Shown: piece by piece, positions 22,451 through 31,467 of the stretch
Layout of the letters: every line of letters starts with the position of its first letter
Position numbering within the stretch: the first letter of the stretch is position 1
NCBI RefSeq assembly: GCF_001949145.1
Contig: NW_019091425.1
Span: forward strand, 780,575 to 812,985
Length of the DNA: 32,411 bases
Source: Acanthaster planci
Lineage: Eukaryota; Echinodermata; Asteroidea; Valvatida; Acanthasteridae
Reading direction: 5' to 3'
Position numbers and translations under genes: made by a program
Notes under the pieces: generated by a model
Told to the model about the DNA's origin: nothing
The model's input: only the letters and a program-made list of their open reading frames with translations
Databases searched by the model: none

Positions 22451-22959
22451 GTATGAATCCTCGAGTACAGTTCCACCGTGCGCAATACCCCCACGCTGCA
22501 ATGAAGCTATAGAGTACATGACAATCTACCCCACAGTTTGCCTTGAATTCCTGTCACAGCTTTCCTTTCTGCGTATTGACCATACCATACTAATTGAGAA
22601 CTCCCTGGAGCGAGTGTTTTCTCCGTTTTGAACAAGCCTGAATTATCCAGGACCTCCAGTGGGTACCACGAGGCTTTCCACGTATTTTGTTGCCTGTTAC
22701 ATGTACAGATCGCATGACGCACAAATTAGTTTGACTGTTTTTTAAACTGCACTGAGAATGAAAAAAGCCACACCAGTTCGATGCCGAGTTAAGAGAAAGA
22801 GATGTTGATTTGTTTACATTGAAAGGGATTTTTTGTGAGAGTTTATTTTGCAATCAAGATTCATGTAGTAAACCAAACAAATTTGTTATCCCCAGATACA
22901 GTAAATGTGCTGAGATGTCAGTTGTGAAAACCCTTTTCGTCTTGTTCTTGACCTCTCAG
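22451..22959 (+). other. intron 2 of the synaptotagmin-like gene
   Basis: A 509-bp intron, donor gtatga, acceptor gacctctcag. It contains no other feature. Confidence 0.75.
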
Positions 22960-23336
22960 ACTCGTACGTTGAGGTGAATCTTTTCCGAGGCATTGGCGAT
23001 AAAGCAAGAATGCAGACAGTCCGCACAAAGTCCTACTTCGGCGGCCGGAACCCGGTCTACAAGGAAGCATTCTCCTTTGAGCTCCCTAGCAGGGGCTTGG
23101 CCTCCGTCTACACCGAGCTGTCGTTTACTGTGCGTCGTCATAACCTTGTAAGGACCGACGAGGTTCTGGGCCGGGTGACTCTTTCCAGCGAGATGCTCCT
23201 CAGGTGGAAGAAGTCTCAGTCTTTGGCCGGTACACTGGACGAGGCTTTTAGGTATCCAGGGAAAGTCATCACTCAGACCCATTTTATTACCAACCACAAA
23301 AAGCCACGTCACCATGGGTTGTCAGAGCGAAGTTGA
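22960..23336 (+). CDS. synaptotagmin-like protein, exon 3 (rest of C2B)
   Basis: Entered with one carried base, this exon encodes 124 residues to TGA 23334-23336. It reads DSYVEVNLFRG, TVRTKSYFGGRNPVYKEAFS, FELPS, LSFTVRRHNLVRTDEVLGRV and ends ITQTHFI plus a 15-residue tail. This is the C2B fold ('K.T....NP.YNE.FSFE.P...V...D......IG'). The loop 3 acidic pair is replaced by VRRHNL, and the WHxL motif typical of the synaptotagmin C2B end is degenerate (QTHF). The full product is 552 residues. Confidence 0.88.
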
Positions 23337-23454
23337 CTGCATAATAATATCAGTCTTATAAATCAAGTTTAGACGTGAAGACGAAGTGCTGAATTATTAC
23401 TAGATAATTCTTTACTTGTATATCATTTTTTAACGTGGTCTTTGTCACTCTTAC
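23337..23454 (+). other. 3' flank of the synaptotagmin-like gene
   Basis: No AATAAA occurs in the first 500 bp after the stop. The nearest canonical hexamers are at about 23843 and 23993, inside the direct repeat, so the 3' UTR may run into repeat DNA. The true end is unclear. Confidence 0.35.
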
Positions 23455-23461
23455 ACTAAGC

Positions 23462-23676
23462 TGTGGAATTCCATATCTGCCGTCGCCCGTCGTCCGTCGC
23501 ATTTTCCTTTTTGTTGTGTCCCAATTCTGCCCGATTTACCAGTTCCAAACATGCCATTTCCGTCGTGCGTCGCCCGTCGTGCGTCGCCCATCAAATGGGT
23601 TGCATAGGACCTGCAAAAGCCGATGCAAAAGACGACGGACGACGCACGACGAGCGACGGCAGATATGGAATTCCAT
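23462..23676. mobile_element. ACGACG-type foldback element with 7-bp target duplication
   Basis: The 215-bp element has terminal inverted repeats of about 45 bp: the left arm reads tggaattccatatctgccgt followed by CGTCG-type repeats, and the right arm is its complement. ACTAAGC occurs directly on both sides (23455-23461 and 23677-23683), a probable target-site duplication. The arms consist mostly of degenerate (CGTCG)n words. There is no coding capacity. Confidence 0.7.
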
Positions 23677-24193
23677 ACTAAGCACCACATCAAAGCATTT
23701 TTAAGTATAATTATAATAATCGGACGAGTATCAGAGGTGAAATTTCTGGGGTTATCTGGAGGTGGAGATACACTGATGTTTTTTCCAACGGGGAATTAAC
23801 AACTTACGAACAGCTTACGAACTGTCACAGCGGCTTGGTCAATAAAGGCTGCTTGGATTTCCAAATTTAAAAACCTAAACGGGTAGAACGGAAACTGCAC
23901 GGACTACCGGGGAGTGGGTGGAAACGTTCCCTGGTGCCTGCCGTTGTTATGCAACTATTTAATTGCAATTTTGTGGCACATTTATTTCGTTCAATAAATA
24001 GTGATCATTGTCACCACAACAATATGTTTGGCCGCTCCTTATGCCTGCTGCTGATGTATCAGATCAAGGAAGTTTACGTTTAAACAAAACCTTCAAGACA
24101 TCTCAATAAAGGATTAGATAGATCGTCAGCATTATATTGAGAGCACCTCTTGGTTAATCTGTTTTTTTATTTGTCTGGGTAAGACCGTTCAAA
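23630..24193. repeat. 0.57-kb direct repeat, copy A
   Basis: The segment from the right arm of the foldback element to the N at 24194 is repeated at 25217-25790 in the same orientation with roughly 90% or better identity by eye. Shared words include 'cttacgaacagcttacgaac', 'gtttggccgctccttatgcc' and 'attagatagatcgtcagca'. It is non-coding. Confidence 0.9.
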
Positions 24194-24194
24194 N
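24194..24194. other. single ambiguous base (N)
   Basis: The N lies directly after repeat copy A. Copy B also ends at a single N. Confidence 0.95.
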
Positions 24195-25216
24195 AAGGCA
24201 AGTACAAATCCCACCTGCAGTACTAGTCCCATGATTAATGCCAATAATGCTAGACTACCCCTGCCCCTTGACAAGAAAATGTCGCCTTTCTGAGAATTCA
24301 ACCAAGTGGTTTTTAGAGAAAAACATTTTGAGCAAAAATGTTCAGGCCAACTTATCCACAGTCTAATTCTAATTTGCATACTGTAAAAACGTGCTGACTT
24401 GTTTTCATCAAATTCTAGAAAGAAATCTGCCAACCGATACAGATATTCCATTTTGTCCTCTCAATTTCACCTTGAAATACAGAAATACTAGACAGTGCCG
24501 TGGATAACAAATTGTTTATTAAATATATTTGTTAGGGGCAATTACCACTTGGTTTAAGTTTCAGAAAACGTGACATGTTGGTTTTTGTGGGTGTGTATGC
24601 CATGGTGGATAGACCAATGAGAACAGGTTGTCCAGCATATCCGCATTCTTTATGGGGCTAACAAGTAACGTTACTGTTTAAAAGACTTCTGTGAGCCTAC
24701 CTGCAACTATTTTGGAGTATACAGCAAATTTCATCATAGGTATACCCGCCCTCAAAATAATGTTGAATCAGTTCGTCTCTTATGAAAACTATTAAGGAAT
24801 CAAACATTGTAAATAATGTATTATTTACATTCCGTTCTGTGGGATATCGTGCAGGGACAGACAGAAATATTACATAGGCAATAGACATGAAGTCAGGCTG
24901 TTAACTAGTAAAGGTACGTCTAGAGTAACTAAGTTATCGAGAAAAACAATCTACCCTAACAAAAGTCTATTTTGTTAATTTATTTATGTAACAAAAATGG
25001 TGTTATTTCATATACACGTTACTTAACCGATGTCAGGATATTATTTCTTCTTTCCAGTGGAGTTCGGCGCAACTGCAAAAACGAATACATGTACATCTTC
25101 TAGTTCTATTGCTAAAATGAGAGTCAGGCATGGTGGATCGATCGAACAAGGATATGTACATGTGAAACGACCAAGGGTCTAAGTTAAAAATACCTTTGCA
25201 CAATCGTGACAAAAAA
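24195..25216. other. unique 1.0-kb spacer between repeat copies
   Basis: AT-rich sequence without a recognisable gene, primer-binding site or polypurine tract. The largest - strand frame crosses the N and resembles nothing I know. Confidence 0.5.
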
Positions 25217-25790
25217 CCACGGACGACGCACGACGGACGACGCACGACGGATGACAGGCGACGGCAGATATGGAATTACATACTAAGCACTATATCAAAG
25301 CATTTTTGAGTATAATTATAATAATCAGACGAGTATCAGAGGTGAAATTTCTGGGAGTGGAGATACACTGCTGTTTTTTTTTCACGGGGGGAATTAACAA
25401 CTTACGAACAGCTTACGAACTGTCACAGCGGCTTGGTCAATAAAGGCTGCTTGGATTTCCAAATTTAAAAACCTAAATGGGTAGAACGGGAACTGCACGG
25501 ACTACCAGGGGATGGGTGGAAACGTGCCCCGGTGCCTGCTGTTGTTATGCGACTGTTTAATTGCAATTTTGTAGCACATTTATTTCGTTCAATAAATAAT
25601 GATCATTGTCACCACAACAATATGTTTGGCCGCTCCTTATGCCTGCTGCCGATGTATCAGATCAAGGAAGTTTACGGTTAAACAAAACCTTCAAGACATC
25701 TCAATAAAGGATTAGATAGATCGTCAGCAATATATTGAGAGCACCTCTTGGTTAATCTGTTTTTTATTTATCTGGGTAAGACCGTTTTAA
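25217..25790. repeat. 0.57-kb direct repeat, copy B
   Basis: Near-identical copy of 23630-24193. It starts with only the right arm of the ACGACG foldback element (25217-25283) and keeps the 'actaagca' flank, so the duplication occurred after that element had inserted. It ends at a single N (25791). Confidence 0.9.
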
Positions 25791-26233
25791 NCTTTGCCTC
25801 AAACCACAATCAAAACCCCTTTCTACTAAAAGCTGGTGCGAGGACTCATCACGTATGTAATATAAAATAACTGCATATACCGGTATTCCCGTCAGCTGTC
25901 ACTTGTCACTAAATCATTCCTTCTATTCAACGTAACTTCATTCGACTTGACTGGGTTCCAAACCCATTTCATATATCTCATTCCCAGTAAATAAGGAGGA
26001 AAATAATGTAGGGACGTAAACCAGTCTACTATTGCACGATACCACCACGGATGGTTCGTGGGTTGGAGCGTGGCGTTTAGTCTTGGCCCAAGACGTCAGT
26101 GATCGTTGTTTTATTTCTGTTGAATAGCGCCCTCGCACAACTAGTTTCTACTTGTACTCTCACTAACGTCTTGGGAATCTTGCAGGAATGGGGGTGCGGC
26201 AGTTGTATGCAAATGACCGATCTTCTTAAATAT
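25791..26233. other. single N followed by intergenic sequence
   Basis: After the N at 25791, about 440 bp without a recognisable gene or repeat. Confidence 0.5.
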
Positions 26234-26580
26234 TTATAGCTTCCGGTTATCAAAGACGCTGCGTCTGTTTATTGTAGCGTCGGCACCGACTGGCCGGCAG
26301 AGGGCACCAGCATGGAACCACGATGGAACCGTGCAAAGGAGCTCTGCTGGTTGACCCCCGCCCGGATACCCGTAGCCTGCGGCGCCGGCGCAGTACTGAG
26401 CTTTGTTTTCTTGTTTTGGGCGGCGTTGCCAAGGACATAACAGTTCGTGTTTGGAAACTATGGAAGGGCTGGTAGCACTGTGATCAGAATATCGACAAGA
26501 ATATAATATCAAATCAGTGCTCTGAAATATGTGATTGCCGAGCTTTCGGTAACTGAGTATCTTCTTCAGGGCAAGCAGAT
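26234..26580 (-). mobile_element. 3' flank of the Penelope-like element
   Basis: Non-coding tail downstream (on the - strand) of the nuclease stop codon. It contains a 'ctgaagaagatact...ccgaaagctcggc' stretch (26538-26573) of the kind seen after Penelope-like ORFs, and a block at 26458-26490 that also occurs inside the nuclease reading frame. The outer limit of the element is not defined. Confidence 0.4.
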
Positions 26581-27330
26581 TCAGTTCTGAATGAACGCGG
26601 AAAAATCCACGTTCATTCCCTCTGGATGCAGCGTTCCAAGTTCGAAAATGACGCGCTGCTCAAATTCCTTACGCTGTACACCAGATGATGCTTTCCGCGT
26701 AATTTCGACGCTTACGTCACCGAGGGTATGTGGCGGCGCGCAAAAGTGCTGCGCAACAGTGAGACCAGGTGTTTGTTGGCGTACACTGCGCAAGTGTTCC
26801 GCGAAGCGGTCACCAAGGCGACGCTTGGCCTCTCCGATGTACAGAGAAATATGGAAGGGCTGTAGCACCGTGATCAAAATACAGTTTACCACAGCGACGA
26901 CATGTAATACAATAAACCACATTACTGGTAATGCATGTATGATCCCCGCGCATTCTGTAGCTACCGGTGGGGCCGACGACCGACGGGCTGTTAACTATGT
27001 AGGGGCAGGTGTTACATCTGGGGCGCTGACAAGGGGAATTGCTGCCTGCTTTTGACGGCGAGACGGAATCCAACCGGGAACGTACAATCATGTCTCCGAC
27101 AGAACGATCACGCCTAAACGCACAAATCGGGGGTTCGGCAAATAAATGGAAGCTGTGGCCGCATCATTTCCGAGTGTACGAAAATGTTTAAAAAGAATGT
27201 TACGTACAGGATGTTTTGAGGGTGGTATGTGAGTACGAGTGGGACGCGATCACGTTGCTTGGCCCCCCGGTGGGTTTCACAGCCGTTTCGCGCGGGATTG
27301 AAGATACGGCGTTGAAGGCAGCGTCATTAT
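26581..27330 (-). pseudogene. Penelope-like retroelement relic (RT end plus GIY-YIG nuclease)
   Basis: Reading the - strand from about 27300: a reverse-transcriptase end (RVPLVLTYHPQN, then NILFKHFRTLGNDAATASI in another frame), a connecting segment (FRRDRSVGDMIVRSRL), a cysteine cluster (CQRPRCNTCPYI), then HTCITSNVVYCITCRRCGKLY and, after an inserted segment and frame change, LYIGEAKRRLGDRFAEHLRS, the GIY-YIG core with its Arg. This order is diagnostic for endonuclease-bearing Penelope-like elements. There are at least three frame breaks (near 27200, near 27137, and the 26845-26879 insert), so it is inactive. It lies just beyond the last recognised exon of the broken synaptotagmin-like copy. 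Confidence 0.85.
26845..26879 (-). repeat. 35-bp insert with 5-bp direct repeats inside the nuclease frame
   Basis: The insert is flanked by TACAG on both sides (26840-26844 and 26880-26884). Removing insert plus one flank (40 bp) would bring the two halves of the nuclease into register. Most of the insert, 'atggaagggctgtagcac.gtgatca', is found again at 26460-26486. Confidence 0.75.
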
Positions 27331-27567
27331 GCCTTCAGTATCGCTGAGGATAATCAAAATGACAGAAACTTAATTTAACTAACTGAAAGACAACAGTTTT
27401 ATGGAGGCGTGTCGTTTTAGGCATATCTGAACTATGTCAATGCATAACCGTTACCCGGCTGCCTGGTTTGAAAATAAATGGAGCAGTTGAAGTTTGGGGG
27501 CAGTTGTTGAATTAGGAACACTAGCCTATGCAGGAGTATAGGATTCTACTGAAGTACATGTACTGAC
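27331..27567 (-). other. remnant of intron 2 of the broken synaptotagmin-like copy
   Basis: No coding similarity was found. The counterpart of parent exon 3 should follow here on the - strand but is not visible; the Penelope-like relic starts instead. Confidence 0.4.
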
Positions 27568-27673
27568 CTTTTCGGAAGATCGACATCTTTAGGGTTTTCT
27601 CAGACACCACAGTGACCATCAATATATTCTTGTGGGTCAAGTAGGACATACACACAGTTATTATCCCCGCTAA
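27568..27673 (-). pseudogene. broken synaptotagmin-like copy, exon 2 (intact)
   Basis: On the - strand an acceptor (caattttacag) at 27674 precedes a 106-nt open stretch reading LAGIITVCMSYLTHKN then ILMVTVVSEKTLKMSIFRK, followed by a donor (aaaag|gtcagt). Parent exon 2 is also 106 nt with the same phase at both ends; 17 of 35 residues are identical (TVC, Y, HKN, VTVV, RK among them). Exon 2 alone has no damage. It is classed as a pseudogene because exon 1 is disrupted and exon 3 is not found. Confidence 0.85.
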
Positions 27674-27976
27674 CTGTAAAATTGAAATGCTTGAATGCTT
27701 GATTTCAATACACTGGGGTTATGTCATTTCGTTAAAAGTGGAGTTGTTCAATGAAACATGGCCAACCTGTCCTAAAATTCCCTGAGTTAATCAAAGAAAA
27801 CATGTTTGATAGTCCATAAAGGCAGGCGAAGGCAAGCCTTTTCTGGAAGTATGATTTACTCTGTACGTCTTAATATTTCACAAAGTCATTTTGCACTTTT
27901 TAAAAAATATTACAGCAGACTTCAAGATGCCGTTAATAGGAGGAAGGAAGGTCCAAAACAAAAGACATTTACCAAC
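27674..27976 (-). other. intron 1 of the broken synaptotagmin-like copy
   Basis: About 303 bp lie between the candidate donor (gaaaag|gttggt, 27976) and the acceptor of exon 2. The parent intron is 252 bp. Retention of the intron shows the copy arose by DNA duplication, not by reverse transcription. Confidence 0.65.
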
Positions 27977-28836
27977 CTTTTCATAATTGGTTGTTTTTAG
28001 TGGAACCCACGTGGCATGCTCTGTAATCGGCAGCTCCTAAAGACATGTACAGACTTGTTTTAAAAGCAATCTAGATTTGTGAATCAACCCCTTGGTGTAC
28101 ACACCTATTTCTAGATTTCCGGATGTCAAGTACCTCACTCCTTCGAATACTATCGTCTTGGGCTGAGTTTTTTTTAGTCTTTTGACGTTGCACCCAAAAC
28201 GCGAAGCTGCTTTCTGCCCTTCACTCGGGTCAGTGTTGCCGCACATACCAGGCCTCGAGTGCGACAAGGGTTGGCGCTGGTCAAATCGTGGACTTGAACC
28301 GTCAGTTTCTTGTCGTGGGACTTGTACGATGCCAAGACCTTAACGAACGGTCATCCGGGTTTGCTTCTTCCGCGACTGCTCCATTAGGATGGCCCAGTCT
28401 GCCACCCACTTTGCAAAATCTGAGGGATCCTCATCTGTGATTGTTTGGATGTGTCTGGCTCTAGCAGTAGCACCGACAAATCGGGGTTCATTTTGGGGAG
28501 GGCATGGTGACATTCAAAGTGGCAGTGCTTCTCTAATGTATAAGCGAGAGAGTGCTGCAAACGAAGTAAGTGGGCTGTTGCCTGAGGAACAAAGAGGGGT
28601 CAGGAAAAGACGAGGAAACATATCCTCTCCCGGAGGCTGCCTGATTCTTGATAAGGGAACGCATTCTTCGGTACGAGAAATTCTCGATTGGGTCTGTTGC
28701 TGCGTACGGTATCGTCGGAACACACCCTGAGAGATCCAGACTGTTCAGAGCAGCTTCTGGTATTGGGAGAGTGAAGTCAGGCACGTTTGCTGGTGCAATA
28801 GTTACATGCAGGCCTACGTAAATGCTGCTTTGGCGC
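27977..28836 (-). pseudogene. broken synaptotagmin-like copy, exon 1 (N-terminus and C2A)
   Basis: On the - strand: VTIAPANVPDFTLP (compare parent LPITRETVPEFTVP); a poorly alignable, shorter middle; then VAEEANPDDRSL, a 2-nt frameshift near 28337-28342, VLASYKSHDKKLTVQVHDLT (parent VSVTYKTNEKKLMVQVHSLT); a second frameshift at an A8 run near 28165-28175; FEGVRYLTSGNLEIGVYTKG (parent FDGVKSVSLASRSLMIRVYS region), an in-frame TAG at 28037-28039, and finally TWVPLKT (parent VWVPLKP). Spacing of aligned blocks is conserved. The identification of the family is strong; whether the lesions are real or assembly errors needs reads. Confidence 0.85.
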
Positions 28837-29540
28837 CTCCCTCACCAGTGCCCGCGGGAAGAGACATTTTCACTGCCCCTCGAAATGGCAGGATGGAGAT
28901 TATCGTATTCTTCTAGTATGCTATAGCCGTATACTAGGCAACTTTACTTTTGAGCTAAATCTTGATTGGTGATTCCTTTTTGAACTAGCCACGGCGCACA
29001 CATAAATCATAATTTGAGTCGCCTTCTATTAAGTCCGAAAAAACACCTTTTGCGCCTAATGATCACTCGGTCACTCACGCAGAATAACAGTATGAAGTCC
29101 AAAGTAGCCAGGTCCTTCTTGAAGAATACTTTTATCTATTTAGATTTAAAAGATTTTTCTTTCCAGGGGCGAGAAATGAAAGGAATGTGACGTCAAAAGA
29201 GGAGACCCTGTTGATGAGGCCGTGACGTTGGGGCCATCGCAACAGGCACACTTTCGTTTGATATCCTGAAGCCAGAATTTCTCCTCCATTGCAATTGTCT
29301 AGTTATAAGGACAAGGCAATTTTTGTAAAGAATGTTGCATCCCGACTCCACCTCTGTGGTTATGTACAAAGGTTATGGGGAGTCAAGAAAATTTTAGAGG
29401 GTGGCTGCAATCAATTTGTACTTATAGAGACCTTTTTATCTCTTAATTCAAAATGCTCCCGTGTGTTTCAAGTGACCTCATTTTCAACTTTTCAACATAG
29501 GCATTGTATTCACAGATTCGTTTTGATTAGAACTCAGTCG
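28837..29540. other. intergenic, no gene seen
   Basis: About 700 bp without recognisable coding sequence or repeats. 5' exons or the promoter of the broken copy could lie here on the - strand but cannot be identified. Confidence 0.45.
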
Positions 29541-29880
29541 GAGCACTGAAGCTCCCCTTGCATAGTCCGTCGATGCGCCTGTCCAGGTCGACTTGGCCCT
29601 GCCGGATCTCCTCAGCTAGGTTGCCCGAAAAAATGCTTAAAGCCTCTGTGGTGGTAAGAGGCTAAAACACGCTCAGGGTTATGCATCAGTGAATCAGGGG
29701 ATAACAAGGGTGGATCAATGACGACTTTGCCGGTGGCAATGCTTTGGAGATTTGGAGACTTTGGCCTACACGCACATCGAGACCGCACTGTTGTGTGATG
29801 GAGTTATAAACGTTAGGTAGCGTCGGTGGGTTGAACCGCTGGACACGCTGCTGCACGTCACGGTGGACAGCAAGCACCTT
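29541..29880 (-). pseudogene. possible decayed coding relic, unidentified
   Basis: On the - strand protein-like segments succeed one another in three frames (for example LAVHRDVQQRVQRFNPPTLP, then NPERVLASYHHRGFKHFFG, then LAEEIRQGQVDLDRRIDG) with higher GC than the surroundings. The pattern suggests an old coding region broken by frameshifts, perhaps of a mobile element. I do not recognise the family. Confidence 0.25.
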
Positions 29881-30796
29881 TTATCCTCATGAGGTCGACT
29901 GATCGAGTAGGCCTACATGTATTGCTTAAATTATCAACTACACAATTAGTGCATTCCACTTCTTACTCCTATCGGCCCTCCTGTGTGTGCAAGCTCATTA
30001 ATGTTTTGTGATACAACAGAGTTAATTGTAATAAGTGGCTAATTTTTGTACCTCGAGTCGACGGTCATCATAGTGACTCGAGTAGGGTCTTATCATAATT
30101 TCAAGTGACTCTAGTCGAGTTGCCAAAAACCTGACTCGAGTCAGACTCGAGTCCTACAACTCTGAGAAAGAGGTGCAATCAGGAAGAACTCTTTTTGTTA
30201 TACGTGTACAATCTTGTGGCATAACCAAAAGTTGCTCGTTCTCAAAAATACCCGCCAGCTTGTGGGCCTATTTTACATAGCGACGGGCAGCTTCATCAGT
30301 AGAGTAAATTTGGGGGATGATTTGCCCGGCCATGGAAATACCGGGGGTTGGGTGAGTTGGCGATATTCATGATACACATCTGCTGATGTAATATGTAGTA
30401 AACTCCTAGCCTGCAGAACCTTTATCCGGCGTATTCATGGCTTTTCAAACACTGTTCTTCCTTTTAGGTATTATTAACATGAATTTTGGTTGTTAGATAG
30501 GAAGCCCGAAAACATCATGAATATCCACGAAAAGTGTGGGATGATTCGGTGGCGCTAGAGTCCATCCTCTTCCCTTCAACCCCCCCCCCCATTCCCGGGA
30601 TTTACGCCCATAAGCTGTATTCAGACCTTAGCCCGGAGTACGACCTCTGATGGGGGGGGGGGGGGACGATCTACACTGTGCATGCACTATGCGGCGCAAC
30701 CAGCTTAACGCGATCTACGTAGCGCAAGAGTTTTACCGACAGATTCGAACTTTGACCTGGGGTAATAGTCCGACATTTACTAGTGACAATCAGACA
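29881..30796. other. intergenic region upstream of the HOGA1-like gene
   Basis: Contains a cluster of ACTCGAGT palindromic words (30052-30152), then C11 (30580-30590) and G14 (30652-30665) runs about 60 bp apart. The promoter of the downstream gene must lie here, but no TATA box is evident. Confidence 0.5.
30052..30152. repeat. cluster of 'gactcgagtc' words
   Basis: At least five copies or near-copies of GACTCGAGTC or its half occur within 100 bp, ending 'gagtcctacaactctga'. It looks like a fragment of a dispersed repeat. Function unknown. Confidence 0.6.
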
Positions 30797-31043
30797 ATGG
30801 CAGTCGTTGTCAGGAAGCTGCTGAAGTCACGAGTTTCAGAAGTCCTGGGCCACCTGGCAAGTTCTCCAAATAAAACTGGATGCCCTAGACCGTCACAAAT
30901 TGCCAGGGCCATGGCAACTAAATCGAAAGTAGACCTAACCGGTGTTTTCCCGCCAATACCCACCCCCTTTGACGAGAAGGAGAACGTAAACTACGATGAA
31001 ATGTCCAAGAATCTGCAGCGGTGGAACAGCATGCCGTTGCGTG
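30797..31043 (+). CDS. HOGA1: 4-hydroxy-2-oxoglutarate aldolase-like, exon 1 (partial)
   Basis: From ATG 30797 the exon encodes 82 residues to a donor (ttgcgtg|gtaggc) that splits a Gly codon. The first ~35 residues (MAVVVRKLLKSRVSEVLGHL...) are basic and hydrophobic with no acidic residues except one Glu, as expected for a mitochondrial targeting peptide. Then VDLTGVFPPIPTPFDEKENV, YDEMSKNLQRW and PLRG follow: the N-terminus of the DHDPS/NAL aldolase barrel family, closest to HOGA1 ('G.YPP..TPF', 'NL.......P.RG'). HOGA1 cleaves 4-hydroxy-2-oxoglutarate to pyruvate and glyoxylate in mitochondrial hydroxyproline breakdown. The catalytic lysine is on later exons outside the window. The frame is open upstream to 30650, but that part includes the G14 run and is not expected to be protein. 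Alternative: another family member such as N-acetylneuraminate lyase, less likely given the targeting peptide. Confidence 0.8.
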
Positions 31044-31467
31044 GTAGGCAGACCACCCCCACCTCATGTTATACATGGAATTACACACTGGGCATGCCGC
31101 GGGGCAGGAGCCTCAGGCTAGTTATGGTTCCACTCTTCATGCTCATTCATGTTCATGTACTGTGTATTTCCTCCCAAATTCGCTGGTATTCAAGTGCTCT
31201 TGGGAAAGAGTTCCCACATGTGGACGACACTCGATGCTAAGGTCATGCCTAGGCTATGGTATGCACAAACCTGTGAGACTTAAGTATTTCAATACTTTGT
31301 AAATGACTTCATGGCACTGGAGACTTGATCAAGTTGATGCTAAATTGAGAACAAAGCTATGCACAAGTGATGGGAATTGTTGGCCACAAAGTTGAAATCT
31401 AAACAGACCGTATGTACCCTCTTGCATGCTGGCAACGTTGCAAGAAGTTTGGGTGTTTTGAAAATGA

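Noticed and set aside
22956-23315. 119-residue - strand frame
   Set aside because: Antisense shadow of synaptotagmin-like exon 3.
23630-25790. Direct repeat pair as the two LTRs of a retrotransposon
   Set aside because: No TG...CA ends, primer-binding site, polypurine tract or pol remnant in the 1-kb spacer, and copy A begins inside a foldback element.
26538-26575. Possible hammerhead ribozyme in the Penelope-like tail (- strand ctgaaga ... ccgaaag)
   Set aside because: Penelope-like elements are known to carry hammerhead motifs and the two core words are there, but stem II pairs at only three or so positions and there is no GUC after GAAA. At best a decayed remnant.
26591-27055. 154-residue + strand frame
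   Set aside because: Antisense shadow of the GIY-YIG nuclease relic, which carries the diagnostic motifs on the - strand.
31044-31240. Continuation of the aldolase frame past the donor
   Set aside because: Residues after PLRG lose all aldolase similarity, while a GT donor splits the Gly codon at the same place where family similarity stops.
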